From: Pseudomonas fluorescens
GTDB taxonomy: Bacteria > Pseudomonadota > Gammaproteobacteria > Pseudomonadales > Pseudomonadaceae
Direction: 5' to 3'
Length of the DNA stretch: 64,000 nucleotides
Assembly: GCF_902497895.1 (NCBI RefSeq)
Contig: NZ_CABVHQ010000019.1
Location: 1 to 64,000, forward strand
How positions within the stretch are numbered: position 1 is the first letter of the stretch; the number at the start of each line of letters is the position of its first letter. The position numbers and the translations under genes are program-made. The notes under the pieces were generated by a model that saw nothing but the letters and a program-made list of their open reading frames with translations, was not told where the DNA came from and did no database searches. Below are positions 34,743-43,642 of this stretch, piece after piece.

Positions 34743-35969
34743 TTACTGCCAACGCCGAAAGACCAGCGAGGTGTTGACCCCACCAAAGGCAAAGTTGTTG
34801 TTCATCACATACTGGTTGCTCATTTGCCGGAACTCGCCACGCAGGTAGTCCAGTTCGCCGCAACGTGGGTCGATGTCATCGAGATTGAAGGTGTGCGCGT
34901 ATAGGTCGCGGTTCATCATTTCGATGCTGAACCATGACTCCAGCGCCCCACAGGCACCGAGGGTATGGCCGAGGAAACTCTTCTGCGAACTGATCGGCAT
35001 GCGGCTGCCGAACAGGCTGCTGGTGGCCTGGGTTTCGGCGATGTCGCCCTGCTCTGTGGCGGTGCCGTGCCCGTTGACGTAGCCGATGTCGGCAGGCGTG
35101 ATTCCGGCGTCTTCCAGGGCCAGCTCCATGGCCCGGCGCATGGTGGTTTGCTCCGGTCGGGTAGCGTGCTGGCCGTCGGCATTGCTGCCGAAACCAACGA
35201 TTTCCGCATGAATATGCGCACCGCGGGCGAGGGCGTGTTCGAGCTCTTCAAGCACCAGCATGCCGCCGCCTTCACCGATCACCAAACCATCGCGGCCGAT
35301 GTCGTAAGGGCGCGGGCTGGTCTGTGGTGCGTCGTTTTTCAGGCTGGTGGCATAGAGCGCATCGAAGACCATGGCTTCGGTCGGGCACAGTTCTTCGGCG
35401 CCGCCGGCGAGCATCAGCGGCAGGCGGCCGAACTTGATCGCTTCATAGGCATAGCCGATGCCCTGGCTGCCGCTGGTACAGGCGCTGGACGTCGGGATCA
35501 ACCGCCCGGTGAGACCGAAGAAGATGCTGATATTCGCCGCTGTGGTGTGCGGCATCATGCGCACGTAAGAGTTGGCATTCAGACCTTCGGCAACCGAGTT
35601 CAGCAGCATCTGGCCGAAGGCTTTGATTTCGTCAGTGCTGCCGGTGGACGAGCCACAGGACACGCCCATGCGCCCATCCTTGATCGATTCATCACCCAGC
35701 AACCCGGCGTCAGCCAAGGCTCGTTCAGCCGCGGCGACCGCCAGCCGTGAAACCCGGCCCATGCTGCGCAGTTGTTTGCGAGTCCAGTGGGCGGGCACCT
35801 TGAAGTCATCGATCGGCCCGGCCAGCCGGGTGTTCAATTCAGTGAAGCGGTCCCACTCATCCATGCGCCGGATGCCGCTGCGGTTGGCGCGGAAGTTGGC
35901 GGCGATGGTTTCCCAGTCGCTGCCCAGTGAGGTGATGCCGGCCATGCCGGTGACGACGACGCGCTTCAT
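34743..35969 (-). CDS. apeR: Aryl polyene beta-ketoacyl-ACP synthase (FabF-like)
   Basis: Condensing enzyme, thought from the E. coli/Vibrio APE work to initiate or support chain extension with malonyl-ACP. 408 residues from the ATG at 35969, which shares one base with the apeQ stop. The Cys-His-His triad is complete: SSACTSGSQG (about residue 165), NGHGTATEQGD (about 300) and SFLGHTLGACG (about 333). Last gene of the operon, followed by REPINs. Confidence 0.92.
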   Translation of the reverse strand: MKRVVVTGMAGITSLGSDWETIAANFRANRSGIRRMDEWDRFTELNTRLAGPIDDFKVPAHWTRKQLRSMGRVSRLAVAAAERALADAGLLGDESIKDGRMGVSCGSSTGSTDEIKAFGQMLLNSVAEGLNANSYVRMMPHTTAANISIFFGLTGRLIPTSSACTSGSQGIGYAYEAIKFGRLPLMLAGGAEELCPTEAMVFDALYATSLKNDAPQTSPRPYDIGRDGLVIGEGGGMLVLEELEHALARGAHIHAEIVGFGSNADGQHATRPEQTTMRRAMELALEDAGITPADIGYVNGHGTATEQGDIAETQATSSLFGSRMPISSQKSFLGHTLGACGALESWFSIEMMNRDLYAHTFNLDDIDPRCGELDYLRGEFRQMSNQYVMNNNFAFGGVNTSLVFRRWQ

Positions 35970-36697
35970 CAACACAGGCCTCCGTTGACGGCCAGAACCT
36001 GCCGGGTGATATAGGACGCTTCGGCAGACATCAGGAAGTTCACCGCACTGGCGACTTCTTCCGGGGTGCCCATGCGTTGTGCGGGGATCATTTTCATCAG
36101 CTCTTCGACCGGCACGTTTTCGTCGAGCATCGCCGTGTCGATCAAGCCCGGTGCGACACAGTTGACGGTGATTTTGCGTTTGCCCAGTTCGATGGCCAGC
36201 GCCTTGGCAGCACCGATCAGTCCAGCCTTGGAGGCGCTGTAGTTGACCTGCCCGCGATTGCCGATCAGCCCCGACACCGAGGTGATGCAGACAATTCGTC
36301 CGGCGGCGCGGCGCCGGATCATGGGCATCATCACCGGGTGCAGCACGTTGTAGAAACCGTCCAGGTTGGTGCGCATCACCACGTCCCAGTCGTCCTCGCT
36401 GAGCGCCGGGAAGGCACCGTCGCGGGTCAGCCCGGCATTCAGGACCACGCCGTAATAGGCACCATGGGTGTCGACGTCGGCTTCGAGAATGGCTTTGCAG
36501 CTGGCCCGCTCCGACACGTCGAATTGCAGAATACGCGCGCTACGGCCCAGGGCCTGGACTTCGGCCTGCACGGCTTCGGCGTCGCTACGACCATTGCGGC
36601 AGTGCAGCACCAGGTCGAAACCTGCCTGGGCCAAACGCAAGGCAATGGCGCGGCCGATGCCACGGCTGGAGCCGGTGACCAGTACGGATTCAGTCAT
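35969..36697 (-). CDS. apeQ: 3-ketoacyl-ACP reductase (FabG-like)
   Basis: Short-chain dehydrogenase that reduces the beta-keto group with NADPH in each extension cycle. The start at 36697 gives MTESVLVTGSSRGIG and 242 residues. The cofactor loop TGSSRGIG is at about residues 8-15, NAG at about 88, the catalytic Ser is in ITSVSG, and YSASKAG supplies Tyr and Lys. Overlaps apeP by eight bases and apeR by one. Confidence 0.94.
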   Translation of the reverse strand: MTESVLVTGSSRGIGRAIALRLAQAGFDLVLHCRNGRSDAEAVQAEVQALGRSARILQFDVSERASCKAILEADVDTHGAYYGVVLNAGLTRDGAFPALSEDDWDVVMRTNLDGFYNVLHPVMMPMIRRRAAGRIVCITSVSGLIGNRGQVNYSASKAGLIGAAKALAIELGKRKITVNCVAPGLIDTAMLDENVPVEELMKMIPAQRMGTPEEVASAVNFLMSAEASYITRQVLAVNGGLC

Positions 36698-37154
36698 GAC
36701 TGGACTCCTGGGGTTCGTCAAGGTAGAGAGTTGGCTGCGGCGGGCAGAACACGTTCAGGCGTGCAGTGGCATGGATGCCAGGGCCGTAGATATGACATTC
36801 GAAGATGCCCATTCCGCTGGCGTCTTCCAGGGAGCGCAGGGCATGCAGGGTCAGCTCGGTGCCAGCAGGGAAGTATTCCACGTTGCATTCAAATTTACGC
36901 GTACCGAGCAGAAATCCCAACTCCACCGGATTGCCCAGCAGGCGCGCGCGACAACCGGCATAGGCGGCGACGCTCTGGGCCATCAGCTCGACGCCAATCC
37001 AGGCTGGCAGGCTGCCGTCGGGACGGCTGAACACGCCGCCGGGCTTGACCGTGAGGCGGGTGTGGATTTGTTCTTCGTCGAACGACAGCACCTGGTCGAT
37101 GAGGATCATGTCGCCAGCGTGGGGAATCAGCTCGGCGAGCGGCCAATCAATCAT
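36690..37154 (-). CDS. apeP: Aryl polyene 3-hydroxyacyl-ACP dehydratase, hotdog fold
   Basis: Dehydrates the 3-hydroxyacyl chain to the conjugated alkene. The start is placed at the ATG overlapping the apeO stop (ATGA), giving 154 residues. Active-site His in LIPHAGDMILID (about residue 12) and Glu in PAWIGVELMAQS resemble FabA-type enzymes. In characterised APE systems ApeP acts with ApeI; here the ApeI domain is fused to the ligase at 48149-49828. Confidence 0.9.
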   Translation of the reverse strand: MIDWPLAELIPHAGDMILIDQVLSFDEEQIHTRLTVKPGGVFSRPDGSLPAWIGVELMAQSVAAYAGCRARLLGNPVELGFLLGTRKFECNVEYFPAGTELTLHALRSLEDASGMGIFECHIYGPGIHATARLNVFCPPQPTLYLDEPQESSHD

Positions 37155-38347
37155 GGGGCGTCTCCGATAATCAGGCTGACGTTGTTGCCACCGAAGGCAA
37201 AGGAGTTGCTCATCAGACAGCGCGGTGCGCTTTGGTCGAGGCGATCGGCTGAAGTAACCCATTTTAACTCGGGCAACTGAGGATCGGCCTGGCCATCCCA
37301 GATGTGCGGCGGCAACGCGTGTTCGCTGTTGTCGGCAGCCAGGCTCAGCCAGCAGAAGGCCGCCTCCAGTGCTCCGGCTGCACCGAGGGTGTGGCCGGTC
37401 ATGGGCTTGGTCGATGAGCAGGCCACGCCGCCGGGGAACAGCGTCGCGACCGCCAGGCTTTCCATGGCGTCGTTATGCTGCGTCGCGGTGCCGTGAAGGT
37501 TCAGGTAGCCAATCTGCTCAGGCTGCAAGTGCGCGCGGCTCAAAGCTTTATTCATGGCCTGCAGCGCGCCGCGGCCACTCGGCTCGGGCGCGGAGATATG
37601 GTGGGCATCGGAACTGGCGCCGCCGCCCAGCAAGGCAATCGGCTGCTTGCCGTTGGCGCTTTTGCTCATCAAAAACAGCACTGCCGCTTCGCCGATATTG
37701 ATGCCGTTGCGATTGACCGAAAACGGATTGCAGCGTTGCTCGGAAACCGCTTCCAGCGCCGAGAAACCATTGAGCGTCAACTTGCACAGGCTGTCGACGC
37801 CGCCACACAGCACCGCGTCGCACAGGCCCAGGTTCAGCAGCCTTTGCGCACTCATCAACGCCCGGGCGCTGGAGGTGCAGGCGGTGGAGATTACATAGGC
37901 CGGGCCGGTCAGTTGCAACCAGTCGGCGAGAAAGTTCGCCGGGGCGCCGAGTTCCTGTTGCTGATAGTCGTAACCGGCGGGGAACTGGCCGTCGCGCAGG
38001 TAGCTGGCAATCCCTTGGCTGGCCTCATCGATGCCCGAGGTACTGGTGCCGAGGACGATACCGATACGACCGCGGCCATAGCGCTGAATCGCCTGGTCGA
38101 TGTCATCCCGAATCTGCAGTGCAGCTTCCAGCAATAGCTGGTTATTGCGGCTGCGTTGCTCGGCGAGTTCGGCGGGAATCGCCGCGAGGTCGCCTTTTAC
38201 GGCGGCCACGGGTAACACGCGATCAGGCACCCAGCCGCTCTCGAGACGCATGCCGGAGCAGTCTCCGGCAAACAGCTTGCGCGCAACTTCCTGCTTGCCG
38301 CGGCCTAAACCGCAGATCAGCCCCAGGGCATTCAAATAAGCCGTCAT
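37151..38347 (-). CDS. apeO: Aryl polyene beta-ketoacyl-ACP synthase (KS of the KS-CLF pair)
   Basis: 398-residue condensing enzyme with a full triad: STACTSSARA (about residue 156), LHGTATQHND (about 285) and TGHTLGAAGA (about 316). In the E. coli system ApeO pairs with the ApeC chain-length factor and extends the polyene. ATGA overlap with the upstream lipoprotein gene. Confidence 0.92.
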   Translation of the reverse strand: MTAYLNALGLICGLGRGKQEVARKLFAGDCSGMRLESGWVPDRVLPVAAVKGDLAAIPAELAEQRSRNNQLLLEAALQIRDDIDQAIQRYGRGRIGIVLGTSTSGIDEASQGIASYLRDGQFPAGYDYQQQELGAPANFLADWLQLTGPAYVISTACTSSARALMSAQRLLNLGLCDAVLCGGVDSLCKLTLNGFSALEAVSEQRCNPFSVNRNGINIGEAAVLFLMSKSANGKQPIALLGGGASSDAHHISAPEPSGRGALQAMNKALSRAHLQPEQIGYLNLHGTATQHNDAMESLAVATLFPGGVACSSTKPMTGHTLGAAGALEAAFCWLSLAADNSEHALPPHIWDGQADPQLPELKWVTSADRLDQSAPRCLMSNSFAFGGNNVSLIIGDAP

Positions 38348-38829
38348 GACGCGGTCTCGGCAGTCAGTGGAGTGATGTGATAGCGCAAGCCTTGAGGCAG
38401 GTTCAACTCAAAGATCCGTGGGTGTTGATAGCGAATCTGCCAGCGGGGGCCAAGGGAGCGCTGCGAGCCCTGTTGCTGCGCCGTTGGATAGTTGCCGAGC
38501 AGTTCGCCTTCAGGCGTCAAGGCAAACAACAGCGCGGCAAACAGCTCGCGAGCTTCCGGATTAGGCGGTAACAAGCCGTCGGCCTGCCACTGGCCTTCGA
38601 CCAGACGCTGACGGGCCAGCGGGATTCCCAGCGGGTCCATCAGCGACCAGCGAATGCTTTGCCCTTCACTTTGGATCACCAGCAACCAATCCTGACGTTG
38701 CCCTGCCTGCTGACGTTCGATGTGCAATTGCAGCGGCAGCGCCAGGCTCGGGTTTCTCTCTGGCAGCGGTGCCTGGCTGGCGCAGGCGCTCAGCAGTAGG
38801 GCACAGCTCAAGAGCAGCGCGCGGATCAT
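38344..38829 (-). CDS. DUF3261-type lipoprotein of the aryl polyene operon
   Basis: 161-residue lipoprotein: signal peptide with lipobox LSAC (Cys16), then a beta-rich domain with LLVIQSEGQSIRWSLMDPLGIPLARQ. Small lipoproteins of this type are regular members of APE clusters and are thought to help place the pigment in the outer membrane. Function not shown. Overlaps apeO by four bases; 82 bases separate it from the halogenase-like gene. Confidence 0.8.
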   Translation of the reverse strand: MIRALLLSCALLLSACASQAPLPERNPSLALPLQLHIERQQAGQRQDWLLVIQSEGQSIRWSLMDPLGIPLARQRLVEGQWQADGLLPPNPEARELFAALLFALTPEGELLGNYPTAQQQGSQRSLGPRWQIRYQHPRIFELNLPQGLRYHITPLTAETAS

Positions 38830-38911
38830 CAGATTTTACCTTCCAGAGGGCTGCGCGGGACCACCTTGACTAAGGTTTTTACGCCGCAGCTGTCACTCGG
38901 ATACTGACGGG

Positions 38912-40159
38912 TCATGGCGTATCACTCGCGCAAATTTCCGAGAGCATCCGCAGGCGACGCCTGGATTCGCTGACAAACGGGTTGCGCTCATCCCAGGCGT
39001 AACCGGCGAGGATCGCACTGATCATGCCGCGAATCTCCGGTGCACCGCCCGAATGGTAAATCACATCCTGGAAAGTCCCGGCGTACCAGCCTTCGACGTA
39101 GCAGCGGAAGGTATCCACGCCACGTTTCAAGGGCGCGGCGAACTCGCTCTGCCAGTCGACACTTTCACCTTGCAGTTGGCGATGCAGCACGCCGGCGGCC
39201 ATGCTCGCCGAACGCATGGCGATGGTCACGCCGGAGGAAAACACCGGGTCGAGGAATTCCGCGGCATTGCCGAGCAAGGCGAAGCCCGGCCCATGCAGGG
39301 TTTTGACGTTGGCCGAGTAACCGCCGATGGCTCGCGCCGGGGTGTCCCATACGGCGTTATTCAGCACGCCTGAAAGGCTTGGGGTTTCATCGATAAAGCT
39401 GCGCAGGCACTCATCCAGATCGCCAGGGCGACCTTCAAAGTGTTCCTTTGCGGCGACCACGCCCACCGAGCAGCGGCCGTTGCTGAACGGGATGGTCCAG
39501 AACCAGATATCGCGATGGATCGGGTGAGTGGTAATGAGGATTTTCTCCCGCTCGAAACGCGGGCTGTCGATATGGTCTTCAACATGGGTGAACACCGCCT
39601 GGCGCACCGGGAAATTCGACGGTGCTTCAAGGTCCAGCAAGCGGGGCAGCACGCGGCCATAACCACTGGCGTCGAGCACGAAGTCGGCTTCGATGCGGTA
39701 CTCGCTGCCGTCTTCGCGACGGGCGCTCAACTGCGGTTTCGGCAGGTCGAAGTCGACGCTGATGATTTCTTCGCCATAGCGGATATCCACTCCCTGCAAC
39801 TCGGCCTGATCGGCCAGCAGTTTGTCGAAATCGGCACGCAGCACCTGGAAGGTAGTCGGCTTGCCGTTGCTGAAGGTGTCACCGAAATCGAAGGCGCTGT
39901 AGCGTTCGCCCCAGGCGAAGGCCGCACCGTTTTTCAGCTGGAAACCGGCGGCATTGACGGCGTCGAGCATGCCGGCCTCTTCGACGAAATCCAGGCAGTG
40001 GGACAGCAGGCTTTCACCAATGGAGAAGCGGGGGAAATGCTGGCGCTCGATGATCAGCACATCGTGGCCTTTGCGCTTGAGCAGCGCCGCGGCGATGGCA
40101 CCGGAAGGGCCGGCGCCGATGATCACAACCTGACGACGTTCCATTTCAATTGTGGGCAC
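38912..40159 (-). CDS. Predicted flavin-dependent halogenase
   Basis: 415-residue FAD enzyme. The FAD loop GAGPSG is at residues 15-20, then FPRFSIGESLL (42-52), a segment shared by flavin-dependent halogenases. WFWTIP at 219-224 matches the halogenase WxWxIP signature. The Lys in LKNGAAFAWG (K76) sits where phenol- and pyrrole-type halogenases carry the catalytic lysine. GFALLGNAAEFLDPVFSSGV is the second FAD contact. A GTG start at 40159, with AAGGA well spaced, is preferred; ATG 40144 is an alternative. It overlaps the upstream antiporter-like gene by 14 bases. It may chlorinate or brominate the aryl head, as in xanthomonadins. Some relatives are only oxidoreductases, so activity is inferred. 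Confidence 0.75.
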   Translation of the reverse strand: MPTIEMERRQVVIIGAGPSGAIAAALLKRKGHDVLIIERQHFPRFSIGESLLSHCLDFVEEAGMLDAVNAAGFQLKNGAAFAWGERYSAFDFGDTFSNGKPTTFQVLRADFDKLLADQAELQGVDIRYGEEIISVDFDLPKPQLSARREDGSEYRIEADFVLDASGYGRVLPRLLDLEAPSNFPVRQAVFTHVEDHIDSPRFEREKILITTHPIHRDIWFWTIPFSNGRCSVGVVAAKEHFEGRPGDLDECLRSFIDETPSLSGVLNNAVWDTPARAIGGYSANVKTLHGPGFALLGNAAEFLDPVFSSGVTIAMRSASMAAGVLHRQLQGESVDWQSEFAAPLKRGVDTFRCYVEGWYAGTFQDVIYHSGGAPEIRGMISAILAGYAWDERNPFVSESRRRLRMLSEICASDTP

Positions 40160-41306
40160 TGGAGTTCCTTGCCGGGACGGCGATCTGGGAGGGGGTACGG
40201 TGGATACCGGCAACGGCCGGCAACAAGGTCGCGATCAAGCCCATCAACATCAGCGCAAAATACAGCGCCGGGCTGATCAGCTGTTGTTGCAGCAGCAGAT
40301 TGAGGAAGACGATCTCGCTCAAGCCACGAATGTTCAGCAGCAGGCTTTCCCGCCAGCGGCTGGCGCCGGCAAAGGACGCGCCGGCCCAGCCGAGGCCGAG
40401 CCAGTTACCCAGCAGTTTGCTGAGGATCGGCAGGACCAACAGAGCGCCGAGCTGGAACCAGCTGAGGCTGTCCATGGCGCTGTGTACATTGATCTGCACG
40501 ATGCCGAAGGTCAGGATCAGCGGGATCGCGATATAGGTCTGTAAAGGGTTCATCCAGCTGGCCTTGAACGGAAGTACCAGTGGCAGCTTGAGGACGGCCA
40601 TCCACAGCAGATAACCGATACCCAGAATCAGTGCATTGAGCTTGTAGTGTTCGGCGGCCACCAGCAGTCCGAAAAAAACCAGGCTGTAGAGCAGCGGTTG
40701 ACGCAGGCCGAGCACCCGTAGCAGCAATGGCAGGCAGGTGCCGGCCAGCGGCAGCAGCAGGCTGCTCAGGTGCAGGCTGCCCTGGGCGATGGCGAACAGG
40801 CTCCAGCAGGTCAGGTCGATGACGATCGCGGTCTGCACCAGCCGGCGGGTGGCCGCCAGCGGATAGCCGATGTGCAGCAGGTATAGGTAGAGCACCGGAA
40901 TCGCGGTGATCGCGAACAGCAGACCCACCGCCAGCGAACTCAGCCACGGCTGGCTTGGCAGCAACCAGAGGGCCGTGGCCAGCCCGCAGGCGAACGGAAT
41001 GCAGAAACTCGGCAGGGCAATTTTCAGGCTCTGACGATCCAGCCGCAGTTCGATCACGTCACTCAGGATGTGCCCCAGCAATAGGGCAAAACCCAGGCTG
41101 TAGAGGTTTTTCAGCCAGCCTGGAGACACCAGCTCGGCACCGCTCAGCTGCCAGTGCGGTTCGATCCACAACAGCATCAACAGCGGCAGGCCAAAGGTCG
41201 CCAGCATCAACTGGCTGACAATCGGGATCAAACCGAAACGCCGCCCGACCCAGGTCGCCACCGCGAACAGCACCAGGGCCAGCAGCCAGAACAGTGCGAT
41301 CATCAT
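40146..41306 (-). CDS. Polytopic membrane protein, CPA-type cation/proton antiporter-like
   Basis: 386 residues, 11-12 predicted membrane helices. FAITAIPVLYLYLL and NIRGLSEIVFLNLLLQ resemble the core of KefB/NhaA-type (CPA2) antiporters. The acidic ion-binding pair of true antiporters is not obvious, so transport of an ion is not proven. It lies in the operon between the MMPL exporter and the halogenase-like gene, starting ATGATGA across the exporter stop. Confidence 0.65.
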   Translation of the reverse strand: MMIALFWLLALVLFAVATWVGRRFGLIPIVSQLMLATFGLPLLMLLWIEPHWQLSGAELVSPGWLKNLYSLGFALLLGHILSDVIELRLDRQSLKIALPSFCIPFACGLATALWLLPSQPWLSSLAVGLLFAITAIPVLYLYLLHIGYPLAATRRLVQTAIVIDLTCWSLFAIAQGSLHLSSLLLPLAGTCLPLLLRVLGLRQPLLYSLVFFGLLVAAEHYKLNALILGIGYLLWMAVLKLPLVLPFKASWMNPLQTYIAIPLILTFGIVQINVHSAMDSLSWFQLGALLVLPILSKLLGNWLGLGWAGASFAGASRWRESLLLNIRGLSEIVFLNLLLQQQLISPALYFALMLMGLIATLLPAVAGIHRTPSQIAVPARNSSAHN

Positions 41307-43642
41307 ATCGTCGACCCCACTGCCGGCACGGCGTGGGCCCGAGGTCTGGCCCAGGGTGCGAAGATAAAGCTGTAGGCCAGTCCCAGGCTCACCGATAAAC
41401 CGAAATTGCTCACCGCCGGGGTGCTGGAAATCGCCAACAGACCAAACGACAGCCAGGTGGTCACGGCCGCCAGCAGGGTGCCGAGCAGGCTCACCGCCGC
41501 GCCGCCGATTTGCTCACGCATGAGGATCGCATAGTCGACGCTGATGGCGGTCACTAGCAGCAGTCCGAACAGGCTGAACAGGGTCAGCGGTTGTCCCAGC
41601 CAGCCAAGGCTGGCCAGACTGCACAACGCCGCCAGCAACGGCAGGGCGACAATTCGCAACGCGCCACCGAAGCCAAACGGCAGGATCAGCAGCAGCACGA
41701 TCAGCACGCAGGACAACAGTTTCAATTCAGCGGCGCTGACCTGGGTCGCGGCAAAGATAGTGTTCAGATCCCCCAGCCGATCAACCAACTGCACGCCGGG
41801 CAAGTCCAGCGCCTGAACCCGCAGCAACGCCGGGTTGTTCAGACCTTGCAGGCTGACCATGCCGGCCACCCCATCGCTGGTGGAGCCCAGCCACAATGGG
41901 CGCCACGGCTCGGCGAGCGGCCCGATCAAGGCCGCGTCGATATCCTGGATGGGCAGCGCCCGCAACTGCGTCAGCTCGGTTTGCAGTGCGCTGGGCGGTA
42001 CGCCGAGGTCGAGCAACGGCTGCCAGAATTGCGGCAATTTATTCAGTGCCTCGCGAACTCGTTGTTGTTCGCTGGGCGGGCTGACTAATTGATTCAGGGC
42101 CAGGTAGCCCTGGAGTTTATCCAGGTTGACCAATTGATCCAGACGTTGGCTCAGGGCGGTCGAACGTTCAAGCAGTTGCTGCTGATCGGCAGCGCGCACC
42201 AGGAAGAACTGACTGGTGGGCTGATAGCCGGTGATTCGCGCAATCGTCTGGGCTTCGTTCATCAGCTGGGGTGGTGCGCTGATCCATTGGCGGATGTCGT
42301 TCCTGGTGGTGAGTTGCCACAAGCCGCCGGCGCAGAACACCACTAGCAACGCCAGCAGACCCGGGCTGGGGATCCGACGCAGCAGCGCTGCACGCAGGTC
42401 CAGCAACCATTGGGCAACACTGAGCGGCCACTGCGCCGGGCGCAGATCGATGCCCTTGAGCAGTGCCGGCAACAGGCACACAGCGGCCAGGTAAGCACCC
42501 AGCAAACCGGCGGCGGAAAACACGGCAATCTGGGTCAATGCCGGGAACGGCGTCCAGGCCAGTGCCAGGTAGCCGATGCAGCTGGTGGCCAGGCTCAAGG
42601 TCAGCCCCGGCAAGGTCAGGCGCAGCGCCGGCCAGCTGTGCCAGGGTTTCAGGCTCCAACTCTTGGACAGGTAATGCAGTGGGTAGTCGACCGCTACGCC
42701 GATCAGGCTCGAACCCAGCACCAGTGTCATCACGTGCATATGACTGAACAGCGCCACGCAAGCCACTGCGCCAAACAGCATGCCCACCAGTACCGGAACA
42801 AAGGCCAGCAACACCCGAAAGCGGCGGAAGGCCAACAGCAGCAACAACAGAATGCCGACGGTGGCACCACCACCGACCCAGGTGATCTCGCGACTCGCCT
42901 GCTGCTGACCGTTGGCGGCGTACAGCAGGCCGCTGGCAGCGAGCAATTGCACGTCGGCCTGCGCCGCGTGTTCGCGACTCTGTTTCAGCAGCTCGGCCAC
43001 TTGCAGCGGCAGGTGCAGGTCGAAGGCGTTGCCCTGAGTCCGGGCCCGCAGCAGTACCCAGCTCTTGCCGTCGGCATCGGCGATCAACGCACCGCTGCCG
43101 ATGTCCAGCTGCACCGAGCCGCGTTGCGGCTGGCTATTCTGGATGCGTCCGGTCAGGCCGAGCCAATCGTCCTGGCTCGGCACCAGACTGAACCCGCCGA
43201 AGGGATCGAACAGTGCTTGCACGCGCCGCTGGATAAACGCCTGGGGCTGCTCGATCAGTTGCTGGCGATCCTCTTGCGCGAGCATTGCCAGCCGCCCTTG
43301 CAGCAACTGGGTGCGCAACGCCGGCAGGTCCGCTTGCAGGTTCCACTGGACCTTCTCGAACAAACCGCTGGCCTTCCATTGATCGCCAAGTTGCTCGGCC
43401 ATGGCAATGGCCTGCTGGCGATCGGCATGGCCGACCAATACCAGCACTTCGCTGTTCAGCGGCTCTTGTATGCGCTGTTCGGCGCGCAGTTCCAGTGCAT
43501 CCGGCGCGCTGCCGGGTACCAGTTCCATCAGGTTGGCGGACAGCGGCGCAGCGCCACGCCACTGCCAGCCGGCCAGTGCCAATACGGCCACCAGCAGGAT
43601 CAGGAACAGGCGCGGCAACCAGCGTTCACTCGGCAAAGTCAT
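41303..43642 (-). CDS. apeM: MMPL/RND-type exporter of the aryl polyene operon
   Basis: About 779 residues with two repeats of six membrane helices and two large periplasmic loops, the layout of hopanoid/mycolate-type MMPL transporters. Helix 4-type segment GSSLIGVAVDYPLHYLSKSW and the second-half equivalent LLVTAISVDYAILMREQIGG carry the conserved acidic residues used for proton coupling. It probably moves the lipid-linked polyene out of the inner membrane. The ATG at 43642 (MTLPSERWLPRL) is preferred; an ATG at 43654 is also open. The start lies inside the end of the LolA-like gene. Confidence 0.88.
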   Translation of the reverse strand: MTLPSERWLPRLFLILLVAVLALAGWQWRGAAPLSANLMELVPGSAPDALELRAEQRIQEPLNSEVLVLVGHADRQQAIAMAEQLGDQWKASGLFEKVQWNLQADLPALRTQLLQGRLAMLAQEDRQQLIEQPQAFIQRRVQALFDPFGGFSLVPSQDDWLGLTGRIQNSQPQRGSVQLDIGSGALIADADGKSWVLLRARTQGNAFDLHLPLQVAELLKQSREHAAQADVQLLAASGLLYAANGQQQASREITWVGGGATVGILLLLLLAFRRFRVLLAFVPVLVGMLFGAVACVALFSHMHVMTLVLGSSLIGVAVDYPLHYLSKSWSLKPWHSWPALRLTLPGLTLSLATSCIGYLALAWTPFPALTQIAVFSAAGLLGAYLAAVCLLPALLKGIDLRPAQWPLSVAQWLLDLRAALLRRIPSPGLLALLVVFCAGGLWQLTTRNDIRQWISAPPQLMNEAQTIARITGYQPTSQFFLVRAADQQQLLERSTALSQRLDQLVNLDKLQGYLALNQLVSPPSEQQRVREALNKLPQFWQPLLDLGVPPSALQTELTQLRALPIQDIDAALIGPLAEPWRPLWLGSTSDGVAGMVSLQGLNNPALLRVQALDLPGVQLVDRLGDLNTIFAATQVSAAELKLLSCVLIVLLLILPFGFGGALRIVALPLLAALCSLASLGWLGQPLTLFSLFGLLLVTAISVDYAILMREQIGGAAVSLLGTLLAAVTTWLSFGLLAISSTPAVSNFGLSVSLGLAYSFIFAPWARPRAHAVPAVGSTI

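Noticed and set aside
39440..40276. Plus-strand open frame opposite the halogenase-like gene
   Set aside because: Shadow of the minus-strand FAD enzyme whose motifs are unambiguous.
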